A DNA stretch of 40,817 nucleotides from a virus. The notes beneath the pieces are model-generated. The model worked only from the letters and a program-made list of their open reading frames with translations. It was not told the origin of the DNA and searched no databases. The stretch spans positions 1-40,817 of IMG/VR virus record IMGVR_UViG_3300028666_000012. One strand, given 5' to 3'. Below, one piece after another: positions 14,148 through 22,795 of the stretch (positions within the stretch are counted from its first letter, which is position 1; every line of letters starts with the position of its first letter). Both the position numbers and the translations under genes were made by a program.

Positions 14148-15382
14148 TGATACAGATTATTGATGAGAATAGAAGACCAGAAAAAATAAAACCTCCATCT
14201 ATGACCGATAGATTTAAGAACGCTTTTGCTACGGCTGTTGATGTTGGATCTAAGACATATCTTTCCGAATATGAGAAGAAATTAACAAAGGAAAAAAAGA
14301 GTAAAGAGGATCAACAAGTAAAACAACTTACTGGTTTAGATATTTCAGGTATTCAAGACCCAAAAATAAGACTAGAAGCTGTTAAAGAAGGGATGAAATT
14401 TCCACGAGAAAGTCAAAATCAATCAATCTATGCAAAAGGATTGAGGGGAGAAGAACTTTCCGAACAAGAAATTAGTCAGCTTCCAATTAATGCTCAAACT
14501 CAACTTCATAAAGCCAGAAATCCAAAAGAACTTAAAAAAACTCAAGCTTCGCAGCCTATTGATGAGGATCAATTAAGAAGAATTGGAGAAGTAAGACAAA
14601 AACCAGATTTTGAAAAAGCACCACCATCAAAAAAATACCAGATGTTTACAGATGCAGGCGTTTCAAAAGAAAATGCGAAAGCTGAATCCGATATTTACGC
14701 CGAAGAAGAAAAAACATCTTTAGATAGATTAAAAGAAGAATCCAGGAAAAACGAAAAACTATCAGATCAAGAATTCAAAGAAAAAGTAAGAGTGCATAAG
14801 GAAAGCGAAGCGTTTGACAAACAAGTTTTAGAACGTGGAAGAATAGCTAAAAAAACAATTTCTAGTGTAAAAGAAGCTGAAAAAATTCTTGCAAAAGGTA
14901 ATGTTAAACCAGCGTCTGCCGTTAATGTATTAAATTTATTTGGAGAAGTTGGAAAAACATTAGCAACCGCTATTCAAAATAAAGATCAAGCAGCAATAAA
15001 AGCCTTAATGCCAGAATTTCTAGAGGGTAAAAAAGAGGTTTTTGGAGTTAGATTGTCTGATGCCGATCTTAAACTATTACAAGATAAATCTATTGATATT
15101 GGAAAATCACCCGAGGCAAATAGAGCTATTCTTGGTCTTATAAAGAAATATGCCGATCAATCTATTTTAAGATCGGATATAGCACTTGAAATGTCTAAGA
15201 AAAATGGAGGTTACAGACCATTAGGTTACGAAAGAATGGTTGATGAAGAATTTGATAGACAAATCTCTCCCGTTATGATGATTGATCCTAAAAGTGGAAT
15301 GACTTTATCTGTTCCAGCTTATAGAGTAAGTGCAGCAATTTCTAAAGGTGCTAAAGTTCTTAAGGAAGATGAAAATGAATAA
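14147..15382 (+). CDS. Probable ejection protein, coiled-coil rich (411 aa)
   Basis: The protein is Lys/Glu/Gln-rich and largely helical, with coiled-coil-like stretches around residues 45-75 and 180-245. No enzymatic signature or membrane helix is visible. The start overlaps the previous stop (TTAATGA) and the end overlaps the following gene by 8 nt, so the three genes are translated as a unit. By position and composition it is comparable to middle-size internal virion proteins such as P22 gp20. Sequence identity to those was not recognised. Confidence 0.58.
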   Translation: MIQIIDENRRPEKIKPPSMTDRFKNAFATAVDVGSKTYLSEYEKKLTKEKKSKEDQQVKQLTGLDISGIQDPKIRLEAVKEGMKFPRESQNQSIYAKGLRGEELSEQEISQLPINAQTQLHKARNPKELKKTQASQPIDEDQLRRIGEVRQKPDFEKAPPSKKYQMFTDAGVSKENAKAESDIYAEEEKTSLDRLKEESRKNEKLSDQEFKEKVRVHKESEAFDKQVLERGRIAKKTISSVKEAEKILAKGNVKPASAVNVLNLFGEVGKTLATAIQNKDQAAIKALMPEFLEGKKEVFGVRLSDADLKLLQDKSIDIGKSPEANRAILGLIKKYADQSILRSDIALEMSKKNGGYRPLGYERMVDEEFDRQISPVMMIDPKSGMTLSVPAYRVSAAISKGAKVLKEDENE

Positions 15383-17804
15383 ATATGAATCAGATTTCGA
15401 TTTATCAGATTATTATATTCATAACGAAGAACCTAATGAAGAACATATTAGCAAATCAAACCCTATAGAATTTAAAAAAAACAAGGATAGAAATTTAAAA
15501 GATAATGACTTTCAACTTTCTGAATATCAAATACAAAATTCAGAAGAAAAAAAACCTAAACAATTAGAATATGTTACAGAAAAATCTCCTGAAGAAACAA
15601 AGAAGATGTCCGTTTCTGAAAGGCTTCAATATGCAAAAGATTTAGTAACACAAAGAGAATACGATCAAAGCAAGGGATTTGTTAAGGGTGCATTGTCTGG
15701 AGCAACTCTAGGACTATCAGAAAAAATACCTGGATTACAAAAAGAAGAAACGGATTTATTATCTGGATTTGGAGAGTTAGCAGGGGTTACAGCTCCCATT
15801 GGATTAATTGGTAAAGCTATTTCAATTCCATTTAAAATGTCTGGTCTAATGAATTATGCAGCTGGTAGAATAGGTTTATCAGCATCTACAGGAGCCGCTT
15901 ATAGTACAGGGAAACAGTTGGTAAAAGGGGAAGGTATAGATCCTGTAGAAGTGGCAACTGAAGCAGCTGAATTTGGTGTCTTGCATGGTTTATTTGAAGC
16001 AGCTCCTAAAGCCTACCGGTGGTTAAAATCATTAAATACACAGCAACAAGCAGACATGTTGTTAGAAGGGGTAATTCCAAAAAATCTAAATCCAAATCAA
16101 TATAAGTTCTATGAAACAGAAGTTGTTCCCGAGATTCAAAAGGCCGCGCAAATGGAATATGAGCAATCTTTAAAACAAGCTACAGAGGATTTGAATAAAG
16201 AATTTTCTCAGAAAATGCAGAATGTAAAAGCTCAGCATGAAAACGATCTTATAAAACAAGCTCAAGAAAAACAACTTTCTCAACAAGAATTCCAAAACGC
16301 TCAACAAGAATATCAGAATAAACTTAAACAGGTAGCAGCTGAGCATGAATCTAAAGTTATAGAGATTGAAGAAGCAAACAAAATAGCCCAACAGGAATAT
16401 CAGAGTAATTTAGAAGCTTTTGAGGACATGAAAATACGTCAACAGAATGTAAGTGATGCTATTGGAGACAATTTTAGTCCGGAAGAAGTTAAAAGTTATC
16501 GAGAAGCAGGACAAAAAAATGTCGAAGCTATAAGATCAAACGATGCTCATGATTATAATGAAGTCAAAGAAGCATATAAAATAAGTGAAAATCTAAATAG
16601 TTCAGTTACAGTTGAACAACCAAACTTAGTACAAGATTTAATAACCTCTAAGAATAAATTAACTAAAGTCCCTAAATTATCACCTCCTCAAGAACAACTA
16701 TTATCTGCAATAGATTCTATCTTGGAAAATACTGCTATTTTAAATAAAAATGGTGATGTAATTGGGTATAAACCAATTAACAATAATGTTTTGGCTGAGC
16801 AAGCTAAAGCCTTAAGATATTTTATGGATTTTAATTTTCAGCATGGAAATACCAGAGGAATATTTACTCCAACAGTAAACCAAATAGAGAATGCTATAGA
16901 AACTGGAGCAATAAATTCAGGAAATGCAGAAGCCGCAACAGCTGAGAAAAGAGCTAGAAAACTATATAGTAACTGGGCAAAAGATTATGACAATGACTAT
17001 ATTAGGCCTTTTAGGGATACATCTAACGAAGATTACATCAAGTTATTCAATAGCGTGACTGAACCAGACAATTTGATGGTTGTTAATCGGATACTAGAGA
17101 AATCAAATGCCGGACAGCAAGTTTCAAAAATGAATAAGAGAGCTTTGATAGAAAAAAACACAAATCAATTTGTAAAAAACCCAGGTAAAATAGATAAAAA
17201 CGCATTAGAAGATACTTTCAAAAAGATAAGAGGAGTTGTCTCAACTGAAGAAGAGCAGTTGATAAGAGATCAATTATCTACTTTAAGTGAAGTGAAAGAA
17301 CCTTCAAAACCAAAACTCAAAGAACTTCCAAGGGGGGAAATTCCATTATTCAAAGGTAAATCGAAAGAAGTTCCTGAAATAACAGAGGTAAAAATACCAA
17401 TAAAGCCAGAACTAAAACCAACTTCCTCAATGAAGGCATCTTCCAAGTTAATGAAAGTTACTCCTGAACAAGCAATAAAAATGTCAAACACTCCTACGGG
17501 GTTAAAACAGTTAAAAGAAAAACTGCCTAAAAAACTATATGAAAAAATAGGTAAGGATAAGGTTAAAGACGTATTTTATAAAGGAAAAGTAGAGAAAAAA
17601 CTAACCGGTTCTGATATTTATGAAGTGATAAATGAGGGAGAAAATTACTCAATCTTATCTGAAATATTGGGGGAAGATGTTGTCGATGAATTATTAGTAA
17701 ACTCTAAAGAACTATCATCAAAAAAAATAACATTAGATAATATGAAAAAGCTTGGAATGAAAGCAGGAGCCTTAAAAACACTATTAGTTTTTGGAATTAT
17801 TTAG
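15375..17804 (+). CDS. Large internal virion/ejection protein with long coiled coil (809 aa)
   Basis: I choose ATG 15375 because AAGGAAG lies about 5 nt upstream; ATG 15369 is too close to it and an earlier in-frame ATG (15330) lies inside the preceding gene. Features in order: acidic N-terminus (YESDFDLSDYYI), a Gly/Ala-rich hydrophobic segment (KGALSGATLGLSEKIPG through about 190), a long Gln/Glu/Lys coiled coil about residues 240-365, and a Lys/Pro-rich C-terminal third. The amphipathic segment plus long coil suits a protein that leaves the head and spans the envelope during DNA entry. I see no clear muralytic motif. The last 8 nt overlap a convergent minus-strand gene. Confidence 0.6.
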   Translation: MNKYESDFDLSDYYIHNEEPNEEHISKSNPIEFKKNKDRNLKDNDFQLSEYQIQNSEEKKPKQLEYVTEKSPEETKKMSVSERLQYAKDLVTQREYDQSKGFVKGALSGATLGLSEKIPGLQKEETDLLSGFGELAGVTAPIGLIGKAISIPFKMSGLMNYAAGRIGLSASTGAAYSTGKQLVKGEGIDPVEVATEAAEFGVLHGLFEAAPKAYRWLKSLNTQQQADMLLEGVIPKNLNPNQYKFYETEVVPEIQKAAQMEYEQSLKQATEDLNKEFSQKMQNVKAQHENDLIKQAQEKQLSQQEFQNAQQEYQNKLKQVAAEHESKVIEIEEANKIAQQEYQSNLEAFEDMKIRQQNVSDAIGDNFSPEEVKSYREAGQKNVEAIRSNDAHDYNEVKEAYKISENLNSSVTVEQPNLVQDLITSKNKLTKVPKLSPPQEQLLSAIDSILENTAILNKNGDVIGYKPINNNVLAEQAKALRYFMDFNFQHGNTRGIFTPTVNQIENAIETGAINSGNAEAATAEKRARKLYSNWAKDYDNDYIRPFRDTSNEDYIKLFNSVTEPDNLMVVNRILEKSNAGQQVSKMNKRALIEKNTNQFVKNPGKIDKNALEDTFKKIRGVVSTEEEQLIRDQLSTLSEVKEPSKPKLKELPRGEIPLFKGKSKEVPEITEVKIPIKPELKPTSSMKASSKLMKVTPEQAIKMSNTPTGLKQLKEKLPKKLYEKIGKDKVKDVFYKGKVEKKLTGSDIYEVINEGENYSILSEILGEDVVDELLVNSKELSSKKITLDNMKKLGMKAGALKTLLVFGII

Positions 17805-17886
17805 AGGAGAGAGCTTCCCAACATAATGCCAAAACTGTAGCTTTGAAACCAAATATAGCAATAAAAATCATAAAAGCACCAAACAT
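17797..17886 (-). CDS. Tiny one-helix membrane peptide (29 aa)
   Basis: It begins 2 nt after the stop of the upstream repressor gene, with a very strong GGAGGTTGAGT ribosome site formed by that gene's last codons. The peptide MFGAFMIFIAIFGFKATVLA followed by a short tail is a single hydrophobic helix. Its stop overlaps the end of the convergent ejection gene by 8 nt. Because it is cotranscribed with a ribbon-helix-helix repressor it could be a toxin-like or lysis-related peptide held in check by that repressor. This is inference; no family match is known to me. Confidence 0.55.
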   Translation of the reverse strand: MFGAFMIFIAIFGFKATVLALCWEALSSK

Positions 17887-17888
17887 AC

Positions 17889-18053
17889 TCAACCTCCAAT
17901 CAACCTTTCATTTTCTTCCTGTATCTCAACGAATTTCCTAATCAATTCCGCAGTCTGTTTGCATATAGACAAGTCATTCTTAGCACAAAGGATCTTATAC
18001 CTTTTGTACAAATGAGGGTTTATCCTAATGCGTATCGATTGATTAGTATTCAT
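17889..18053 (-). CDS. Ribbon-helix-helix DNA-binding protein (54 aa)
   Basis: The N-terminal strand (NQSIRIRIN), a first helix (PHLYKRYKILCAKND), a turn and a second helix (SICKQTAELIRKFVEIQEE) match the Arc/MetJ ribbon-helix-helix fold, which binds DNA as a dimer through its strands. The start at 18053 has AAGGT eight bases upstream; a longer frame to 18083 lacks this. It stands alone on the minus strand between ejection and fibre genes. A perfect palindrome covers its promoter (18071-18085), implying autorepression. It could also affect the fibre promoter that faces the other way. Downstream is a 29-residue membrane peptide. Confidence 0.8.
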   Translation of the reverse strand: MNTNQSIRIRINPHLYKRYKILCAKNDLSICKQTAELIRKFVEIQEENERLIGG

Positions 18054-18070
18054 TAAAAGTACCTTGATCC

Positions 18071-18100
18071 AATTGTGCCACAATTCTTGTTTAAATTCAA
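18071..18100 (-). promoter_or_regulatory. Promoter with overlapping 15-bp palindromic operator
   Basis: On the minus strand TTGAAT (18095-18100) and CACAAT (18072-18077) are spaced by 17 nt, with an extended -10 TG one base before. The palindrome AATTGTG-C-CACAATT (18071-18085) is perfect over 7 bp per arm and covers the -10 box. A repressor bound there would block the promoter. The ribbon-helix-helix gene just downstream is the obvious candidate. Confidence 0.65.
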
Positions 18101-18136
18101 GATAATCGATGATTAAAATACTGTCTAGTAATAGAT

Positions 18137-18142
18137 TATAAT
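18137..18142 (+). promoter_or_regulatory. Candidate -10 box for the fibre gene cluster
   Basis: A perfect TATAAT lies 34 nt before the first fibre start codon. The -35 position (TTAAAA-like) is weak. The divergent repressor promoter and palindrome lie about 50 bp upstream, so the two directions might be co-regulated. Weak evidence overall. Confidence 0.3.
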
Positions 18143-18175
18143 TTTAAAACTGTGTTAAATCACAAGGAGTTTACC

Positions 18176-19189
18176 ATGACATTCCAGCCAGGAGCTAATT
18201 TATACACACAGGGATTTGGATCAAGACCTGAAAACGTAGAAGTACCCCATTATGACACAAGAATACCAACGACAACGGATGTAAATTTCCCAGTTGGTAA
18301 AGAATGGATCTACATAGGAAATTCAATTTGGAAGCTACTTAGCTTATCATCTTCTCAGGGTATTACTACAGCGCTATGGGTAGAACTAAGTAATGCAACA
18401 GGAGATGTTTTGTCAGTTACAGGTACTGCAAGCCAAATTCTAGCAAATCCAACAGTTGGAAACGTTGTTTTATCTCTTATTGGTCCTTATACACCTGCAA
18501 CATATACCGCTCATGGGGTTTTAATTGGCGAAGGAAGCTCTTCTATTGTTGCAACATCCGCAGGAACAGCAGGACAGGTTTTAACTTCTGGCGGTGCTGG
18601 TGCAGATCCAACATGGACGACCGCGACATTTCCAGCAACGGCAGGAGCTACAGGAACTATTCTACGTTCTAATGGAACTAACTGGGTTGCATCTACTGAT
18701 ACATATCCTAATACTTCGACAGCTGGTGCTTTAATTGCAGCAACAGCAACAAACGTAATAGGTGAAATAGCCGATGTTGCAACAGGACAAGTTCTAATGA
18801 GTGGAGGAGTAGGTGTAATACCCGCTTATAGCGGTTCTCCTTCCGTTAGTGGATCTATAACTGCTGGAACATCAATTACAGCAACACTTGGTAATATTAC
18901 GGCAACTAATGGTAATTTATCTCTTGGTACGGCCGGTAACAAGATTGTAATTGCAACAGGATCTAATGCATCTGTTGGAACATCTTCTGCAATGTCAGGA
19001 AATCCCGGGGCAGTCGTTGTTGCTACTACTGCGTGCTCTGCAACAGCTAAAGTTTTTTATTCTAGAGCAACAGCAGGCGGAACTTTAGGAAATGTTTCTA
19101 TTACTGCTCAAGATGGTACAGGTTTTACCTTAACATCTACTTCTACCAATGAGACATCTACATTTAACTGGTGGATCATTAACGCATAG
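18176..19189 (+). CDS. Tail fibre/adhesin-like protein (337 aa)
   Basis: The ATG at 18176 has AAGGAGT 6-7 nt upstream, which decides it over an in-frame codon at 18152. The N-terminus (FQPGANLYTQGFGSRPENVEVP) and a PVGKEWIYIGNSIWKL strand look like a particle-attachment domain. The rest is low-complexity Thr/Ala/Gly/Ser beta sequence with repeated GQVL-S/T-GG motifs (GTAGQVLTSGG, ATGQVLMSGG), typical of trimeric beta-helical fibres. It is the first of four fibre-type genes in a row. The C-terminal domain ends TSTFNWWIINA. Confidence 0.68.
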   Translation: MTFQPGANLYTQGFGSRPENVEVPHYDTRIPTTTDVNFPVGKEWIYIGNSIWKLLSLSSSQGITTALWVELSNATGDVLSVTGTASQILANPTVGNVVLSLIGPYTPATYTAHGVLIGEGSSSIVATSAGTAGQVLTSGGAGADPTWTTATFPATAGATGTILRSNGTNWVASTDTYPNTSTAGALIAATATNVIGEIADVATGQVLMSGGVGVIPAYSGSPSVSGSITAGTSITATLGNITATNGNLSLGTAGNKIVIATGSNASVGTSSAMSGNPGAVVVATTACSATAKVFYSRATAGGTLGNVSITAQDGTGFTLTSTSTNETSTFNWWIINA

Positions 19190-19197
19190 AGGTTTAT

Positions 19198-19542
19198 ATG
19201 GCATATACTAATAGAATCACATGGGAACCATTACGATCTTTGGATACTGCAACGATGGTTAGTAGTTCTACATATTATAATGTTGGAACAGCACTTACAC
19301 ATGCTTCATATAAGCTAAAACTGGTTAACAATAGTAATGTTCTTGTGACTGTTTCAATTAACGGAACATCTGACATTGATGTAGCTCCAGCAAATTCATT
19401 TTGGCTTTATGATGAAACGCAGGCTCAAATTTCAATCTCTAATTGTCCTGCTATTCCGGCAGGGACACAAATTAGCGTTAAATCCGCAGCTGCTGGTGTT
19501 GGATTGGTATATCTTGTTTCGCAATACCTAATTACAAACTGA
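19198..19542 (+). CDS. Small fibre-associated beta protein (114 aa)
   Basis: GAGG lies 6 nt before the ATG and the gene follows the first fibre gene by 8 nt. It is an all-beta domain (YKLKLVNNSNVLVTVSINGTSDIDVAPANSFW) with no low-complexity stretch. From memory, small proteins like this occur between fibre genes in podovirus genomes, possibly as a fibre joint or decoration. No specific family recognised. Confidence 0.6.
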   Translation: MAYTNRITWEPLRSLDTATMVSSSTYYNVGTALTHASYKLKLVNNSNVLVTVSINGTSDIDVAPANSFWLYDETQAQISISNCPAIPAGTQISVKSAAAGVGLVYLVSQYLITN

Positions 19543-19551
19543 GGTTAAACC

Positions 19552-20313
19552 ATGTCGCAAGCGGGTATTATTAGTGTATCTGGAGGTGGGGGCGGTGGAT
19601 CTCCTATTGAAGATATTATTGTACAAACGGGTATATCTCCGGTAGTCCCAACAGCTAACGCAATCACATTTAATGGATCAGTTGTTGCAGCTGGAACAAA
19701 TCCAGTAAGAACGGATGGAACGGGTGTTTCTACGATGGCTTTAGAGGTTCAAATCTCTCAAGCAGTGGCATCGACGGATGCAACAAAGATCGGATTAAGT
19801 AATTTCGATAGTGCAGATTTTACAGTAGATGCAAATGGTTTTGTTGCTTTAAGTGGAGCAGGTGCAGCACAGACATTTACAACACAATCAGGGGTTGCCA
19901 CACCATCAGCAAATAATATCAATATATTTGGTGGTACAGGAGCAACAACCTCAGCTAGCGGAAGCACTGTAACTGTTACCGTTGTCAATGATAGTTTTGC
20001 ATGGTCGGAACAAAATCTTAGCTTTGCAGCAGCTGTACAGAATGGATATTATTGCAATGCCGGTCTTACGGTTACATTACCTGCTACAGCAGGACTAACA
20101 ATAGGTAATACTATTATTATTTACGTTGATACTTCAAGCACTGTTACTATTCAAGCAAATACAGGTCAGATGATACAAGTCGGTGATATAGTATCAATAT
20201 CGGGAGGATCTACGGTTTGTAGTACACAAGGTGGTCTATTAGAATTAAACTTTAAGCCCTCAGATACTACGTGGCACACAATTGCGTCGATGGGATCTTG
20301 GGCGACTACATAA
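19552..20313 (+). CDS. Tail fibre-like protein (253 aa)
   Basis: It starts MSQAGIISVSGGGGGGSPIE, a Gly-run motif commonly found at the start of phage fibre or spike proteins. The middle is Thr/Ala/Gly-rich beta sequence. The C-terminal 100 residues (LTVTLPATAGLTIGNTIIIY and GQMIQVGDIVSISGGS) form a compact beta domain that could be a receptor-binding or capping head. The start is 9 nt after the previous stop, with GAGGT upstream. Confidence 0.66.
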   Translation: MSQAGIISVSGGGGGGSPIEDIIVQTGISPVVPTANAITFNGSVVAAGTNPVRTDGTGVSTMALEVQISQAVASTDATKIGLSNFDSADFTVDANGFVALSGAGAAQTFTTQSGVATPSANNINIFGGTGATTSASGSTVTVTVVNDSFAWSEQNLSFAAAVQNGYYCNAGLTVTLPATAGLTIGNTIIIYVDTSSTVTIQANTGQMIQVGDIVSISGGSTVCSTQGGLLELNFKPSDTTWHTIASMGSWATT

Positions 20314-20322
20314 GGAATTTAC

Positions 20323-21918
20323 ATGACAGCAAGTAATTCGCTAAATATATCACAAGCAGGCGTCGTCTCATTTGATGGAACAGCAACATTTACGGGGTCT
20401 GTTCTAACACAACATGACGTGTTAGTTGGAGGTACAAGCAATGCTGTTGTCAGCGTAACACCAGGAACAGCAGGACTTGTTTTAACAAGTAATGGTGTTT
20501 CTTCAGATCCTTCTTTCCAGTCCGTTTCAGCAGCCGGAGGAATTACTCAGGTAAATGGTGATACAGGGAGCGTCATTCCAACATCTGGTGTCATTACATT
20601 AACAGCCGGAACCACAGGTTTTTCTTTTACCGGTTCAGGCTCTACAATGACAATGAGTAGCCCAGAATTGAATTTACCCGATACATCTTCTTCTTCCGTT
20701 GGTGTTATAAATGTCAATAGCAACCCTTTCATGCATAAGTTTGGCGATGCAAATAACGTGTTCGTTGGGACTAATGCCGGTAATTTTACAATGACATCAT
20801 CTATTGCCAATACCGCTTTGGGTAGTGGGGCTTTAAGTGGATTGACAACGGGAGATAATAACGTTGCAATAGGTAATTTATCTGCAAATGCAATAACTAC
20901 TTCTAGCAATGTCATATCAATTGGAAAAAGTGCAATGGCTCTTGCAACTACGGCATCAGGTTCGACTGTTGCTATTGGTACAAGTGCAATAGGAGCTGTT
21001 ACGACAGGTAATGCAACCAATAGCGTAGTGATTGGTCATACAGCTTGCCAGAATTTTACATCATGTCAAAGTAACGTATATATAGGTTCATTATCCGGCT
21101 CAACAGGTGTAGGAACTGGAGCGAATAATGTAGGAGTTGGGGTTAATACTCTTAAGGCAATTACATCCGGAAGTTTGAATGTTGCTATTGGTGCTGGTGC
21201 AATGTCTACAGGAGTATTGACAGGAAGCAGTAACGTTTCTATTGGAGTAAATAATCTATCTGCAACTACATCAGGTGCAGGAAATGTATCAATCGGTCAA
21301 TCATCGATGAATGCTAATACTACTGGACAAAGCAATACTGTGGTAGGAAACAATAGCATGATTAATGTAGCTGGAGCAGCTAATTTTAATATTATTTTGG
21401 GTGATACCGTCGGAAATGCTTATACAACAACCGAATCAAGTAATATTTTAATTAATGGTGGTAGTGTTATAGGTGAAAGTAATACTTTAAGAATAGGCGT
21501 AGGCACTGGTACAGGTAATCGCCAATTAAATGCAGCATTCATTTTTGGTATATTTGGAAAAACAGTAGGTGTTAGCGGTATTCCTGTTGTAGTAGATAAC
21601 ACAGGTCAATTTGGAACTGTCGTTTCATCTTTGAAGTTCAAAGAGAATATCGAAAATATATCTGACATCACATCTAGAATTAGAATGCTTAGACCTGTTG
21701 TATTCAATTACAAAGGAAAATCAGATAAAGAAAAGTGCTATGGATTAATTGCAGAAGAGGTTAACGAGATATTTCCTGAATTGGTTGTACGTGATTTAGA
21801 AGGTGATATTTTATCAATAAAATATCAAGAATTGCCTATATTACTTCTTAAAGAGCTTCAGAAGGCATTAAAGAGAATAGAATTTTTGGAATCTAAGATT
21901 TGTGTTGATCAAAAATAA
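20323..21918 (+). CDS. Trimeric adhesin-like tail fibre with C-terminal S74 intramolecular chaperone (531 aa)
   Basis: The N-terminus is fibre-like with AGLVLTSNGVS. Residues about 160-355 carry at least ten short repeats of the form N-x-(A/V/S)-I-G (NNVAIG, SNVYIG, LNVAIG, GNVSIG), like the head of YadA-type trimeric adhesins. Residues 435-531 match the Peptidase S74 intramolecular chaperone: Ser435 and Lys440 have the dyad spacing of the family (SSLKFKENI), followed by LRPVVFNYK, YGLIAEEV and a terminal coiled coil. In that family the domain drives trimer folding and then cuts itself off just before the Ser. Likely the receptor-binding fibre. It ends before a strong terminator. Confidence 0.82.
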   Translation: MTASNSLNISQAGVVSFDGTATFTGSVLTQHDVLVGGTSNAVVSVTPGTAGLVLTSNGVSSDPSFQSVSAAGGITQVNGDTGSVIPTSGVITLTAGTTGFSFTGSGSTMTMSSPELNLPDTSSSSVGVINVNSNPFMHKFGDANNVFVGTNAGNFTMTSSIANTALGSGALSGLTTGDNNVAIGNLSANAITTSSNVISIGKSAMALATTASGSTVAIGTSAIGAVTTGNATNSVVIGHTACQNFTSCQSNVYIGSLSGSTGVGTGANNVGVGVNTLKAITSGSLNVAIGAGAMSTGVLTGSSNVSIGVNNLSATTSGAGNVSIGQSSMNANTTGQSNTVVGNNSMINVAGAANFNIILGDTVGNAYTTTESSNILINGGSVIGESNTLRIGVGTGTGNRQLNAAFIFGIFGKTVGVSGIPVVVDNTGQFGTVVSSLKFKENIENISDITSRIRMLRPVVFNYKGKSDKEKCYGLIAEEVNEIFPELVVRDLEGDILSIKYQELPILLLKELQKALKRIEFLESKICVDQK

Positions 21919-21969
21919 AAATAATTTTTAAATAAGGATGCTAAATTCAACATTTTAGCCTCCAATTTG

Positions 21970-22000
21970 AGCATCAGCTTTTATCGGCTGGTGCTTTTTT
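21970..22000 (+). terminator. Rho-independent terminator after the fibre genes
   Basis: The stem AGCATCAGC (21970-21978) pairs with GCTGGTGCT (21987-21995) with one G-U pair, followed immediately by T run to 22000. It lies about 50 nt after the last late gene and marks the end of the late transcript. The next 139 nt (22001-22139) hold no gene on either strand that I can support; only a small CTGTT/AACAG hairpin is seen. Confidence 0.85.
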
Positions 22001-22139
22001 ATTCATATATTCACTCAATTTTGTGTATAAACGTCTGATAATAGACATTCTGTTCCAAATTAACAGTATTTGTTAAGAACTGATTTACAATACATACTAA
22101 ACTATTTAATATAGCATAAATTAGTTACAAATGTTGGTA

Positions 22140-22262
22140 TTACAATTCCCCAAACTCACTAAAATCAGCACCAAAACAAAACATCTCTCTGAAATACGAC
22201 CTAGTCTTTATATCTTTTAAATTGGACAGTTGACGACGAAGTAGATAAACGGGATCTTTCAT
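22140..22262 (-). CDS. Short ORF or frameshifted end of the preceding gene (40 aa)
   Basis: Starting at ATG 22262 inside the 3' end of 22201-22515, this frame gives MKDPVYLLRRQLSNLKDIK and then a natural-looking ending (FCFGADFSEFGEL). By contrast the last 20 residues of the other frame (SRLSTSSSTVQFKRYKD) look like non-protein sequence. So either this is a separate overlapping gene, or the real protein shifts frame near 22255-22275. No good ribosome site precedes 22262. Confidence 0.45.
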   Translation of the reverse strand: MKDPVYLLRRQLSNLKDIKTRSYFREMFCFGADFSEFGEL

Positions 22263-22515
22263 GAGCGTCTTTAATCTTTGTTTCATAGTTCTTTTCTTCA
22301 GTTTTCTTCCGCTCATATTCCTCGTAGTATTCTTTAATGAGTTTATCAAATTCTTTTCTTTTTCCTAAATCCTGTGTCCGTATCTTTATGCGCTGCAATT
22401 TTAAAATCTTAGTTTCAACGTTTTTCTTGTTCCTATCAAGAATGGATATCAAAAGATCGGGTGAAAATGAGGATAATATTTTAGGTGCTACAATTGATAT
22501 TGTCGTTGATTTCAT
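22201..22515 (-). CDS. Charged helical hypothetical protein (104 aa), last early gene
   Basis: GGAAG lies 5 nt before the ATG. The first 80 residues have a short hydrophobic N-terminal part (TTISIVAPKILSSFSPDLL) and then a long Lys/Glu helix (KLIKEYYEEYERKKTEEK). The C-terminal 20 residues look like an out-of-frame tail, see the overlapping 22140-22262 entry. It is promoter-distal in the long minus-strand operon. Not recognised. Confidence 0.58.
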   Translation of the reverse strand: MKSTTISIVAPKILSSFSPDLLISILDRNKKNVETKILKLQRIKIRTQDLGKRKEFDKLIKEYYEEYERKKTEEKNYETKIKDAHERSRLSTSSSTVQFKRYKD

Positions 22516-22555
22516 AATTACTTCCGCTAATATTTCTGAATAAAGTCTAAGTCAA

Positions 22556-22795
22556 TCATTCTTTTACCATAGGAATAGGAAACCAGTACAAAACTCTATC
22601 TTGAATTGGAGTTAAAGAATCACATTCATAGTCTTCTTTATGTGTAAAAGAATGAAACTTGCATTTTCTAATCTTTTCATCAGAAAATATTTCTCCATGA
22701 TGAATTGTTTCATCTCCTGTCATGAAAAATATATCTGTATTTCTTGGAGGTTCTTCTTTCCAAATATTTTTCCAATAAAATTCCTGGTCAATCAT
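22556..22795 (-). CDS. DUF551-like small protein (79 aa)
   Basis: The layout follows DUF551: W-K-N-I-W with PPRNTDIFF near the N-terminus, a central variable region, and YWFPIPMVKE at the end in place of YW-x-PLP. Its start overlaps the end of the upstream gene by 4 nt (ATGA-type coupling). One of four members of this family in the genome. Function unknown. Confidence 0.66.
   Translation of the reverse strand: MIDQEFYWKNIWKEEPPRNTDIFFMTGDETIHHGEIFSDEKIRKCKFHSFTHKEDYECDSLTPIQDRVLYWFPIPMVKE

Noticed and set aside
20547-21020. Minus-strand ORF of 157 codons inside the fibre gene
   Set aside because: Its Val/Pro/Leu-rich sequence is the reverse reading of the regular fibre repeats; no ribosome site.
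20800-21350. Possible CRISPR-like or tandem DNA repeats
   Set aside because: The repeats are protein-level N-x-AIG units in the fibre, with degenerate DNA and no spacers.
22140-22349. Full 69-codon minus-strand ORF
   Set aside because: The upstream part (before 22262) is the shadow of the charged helix in the other frame; only the downstream part looks coding.
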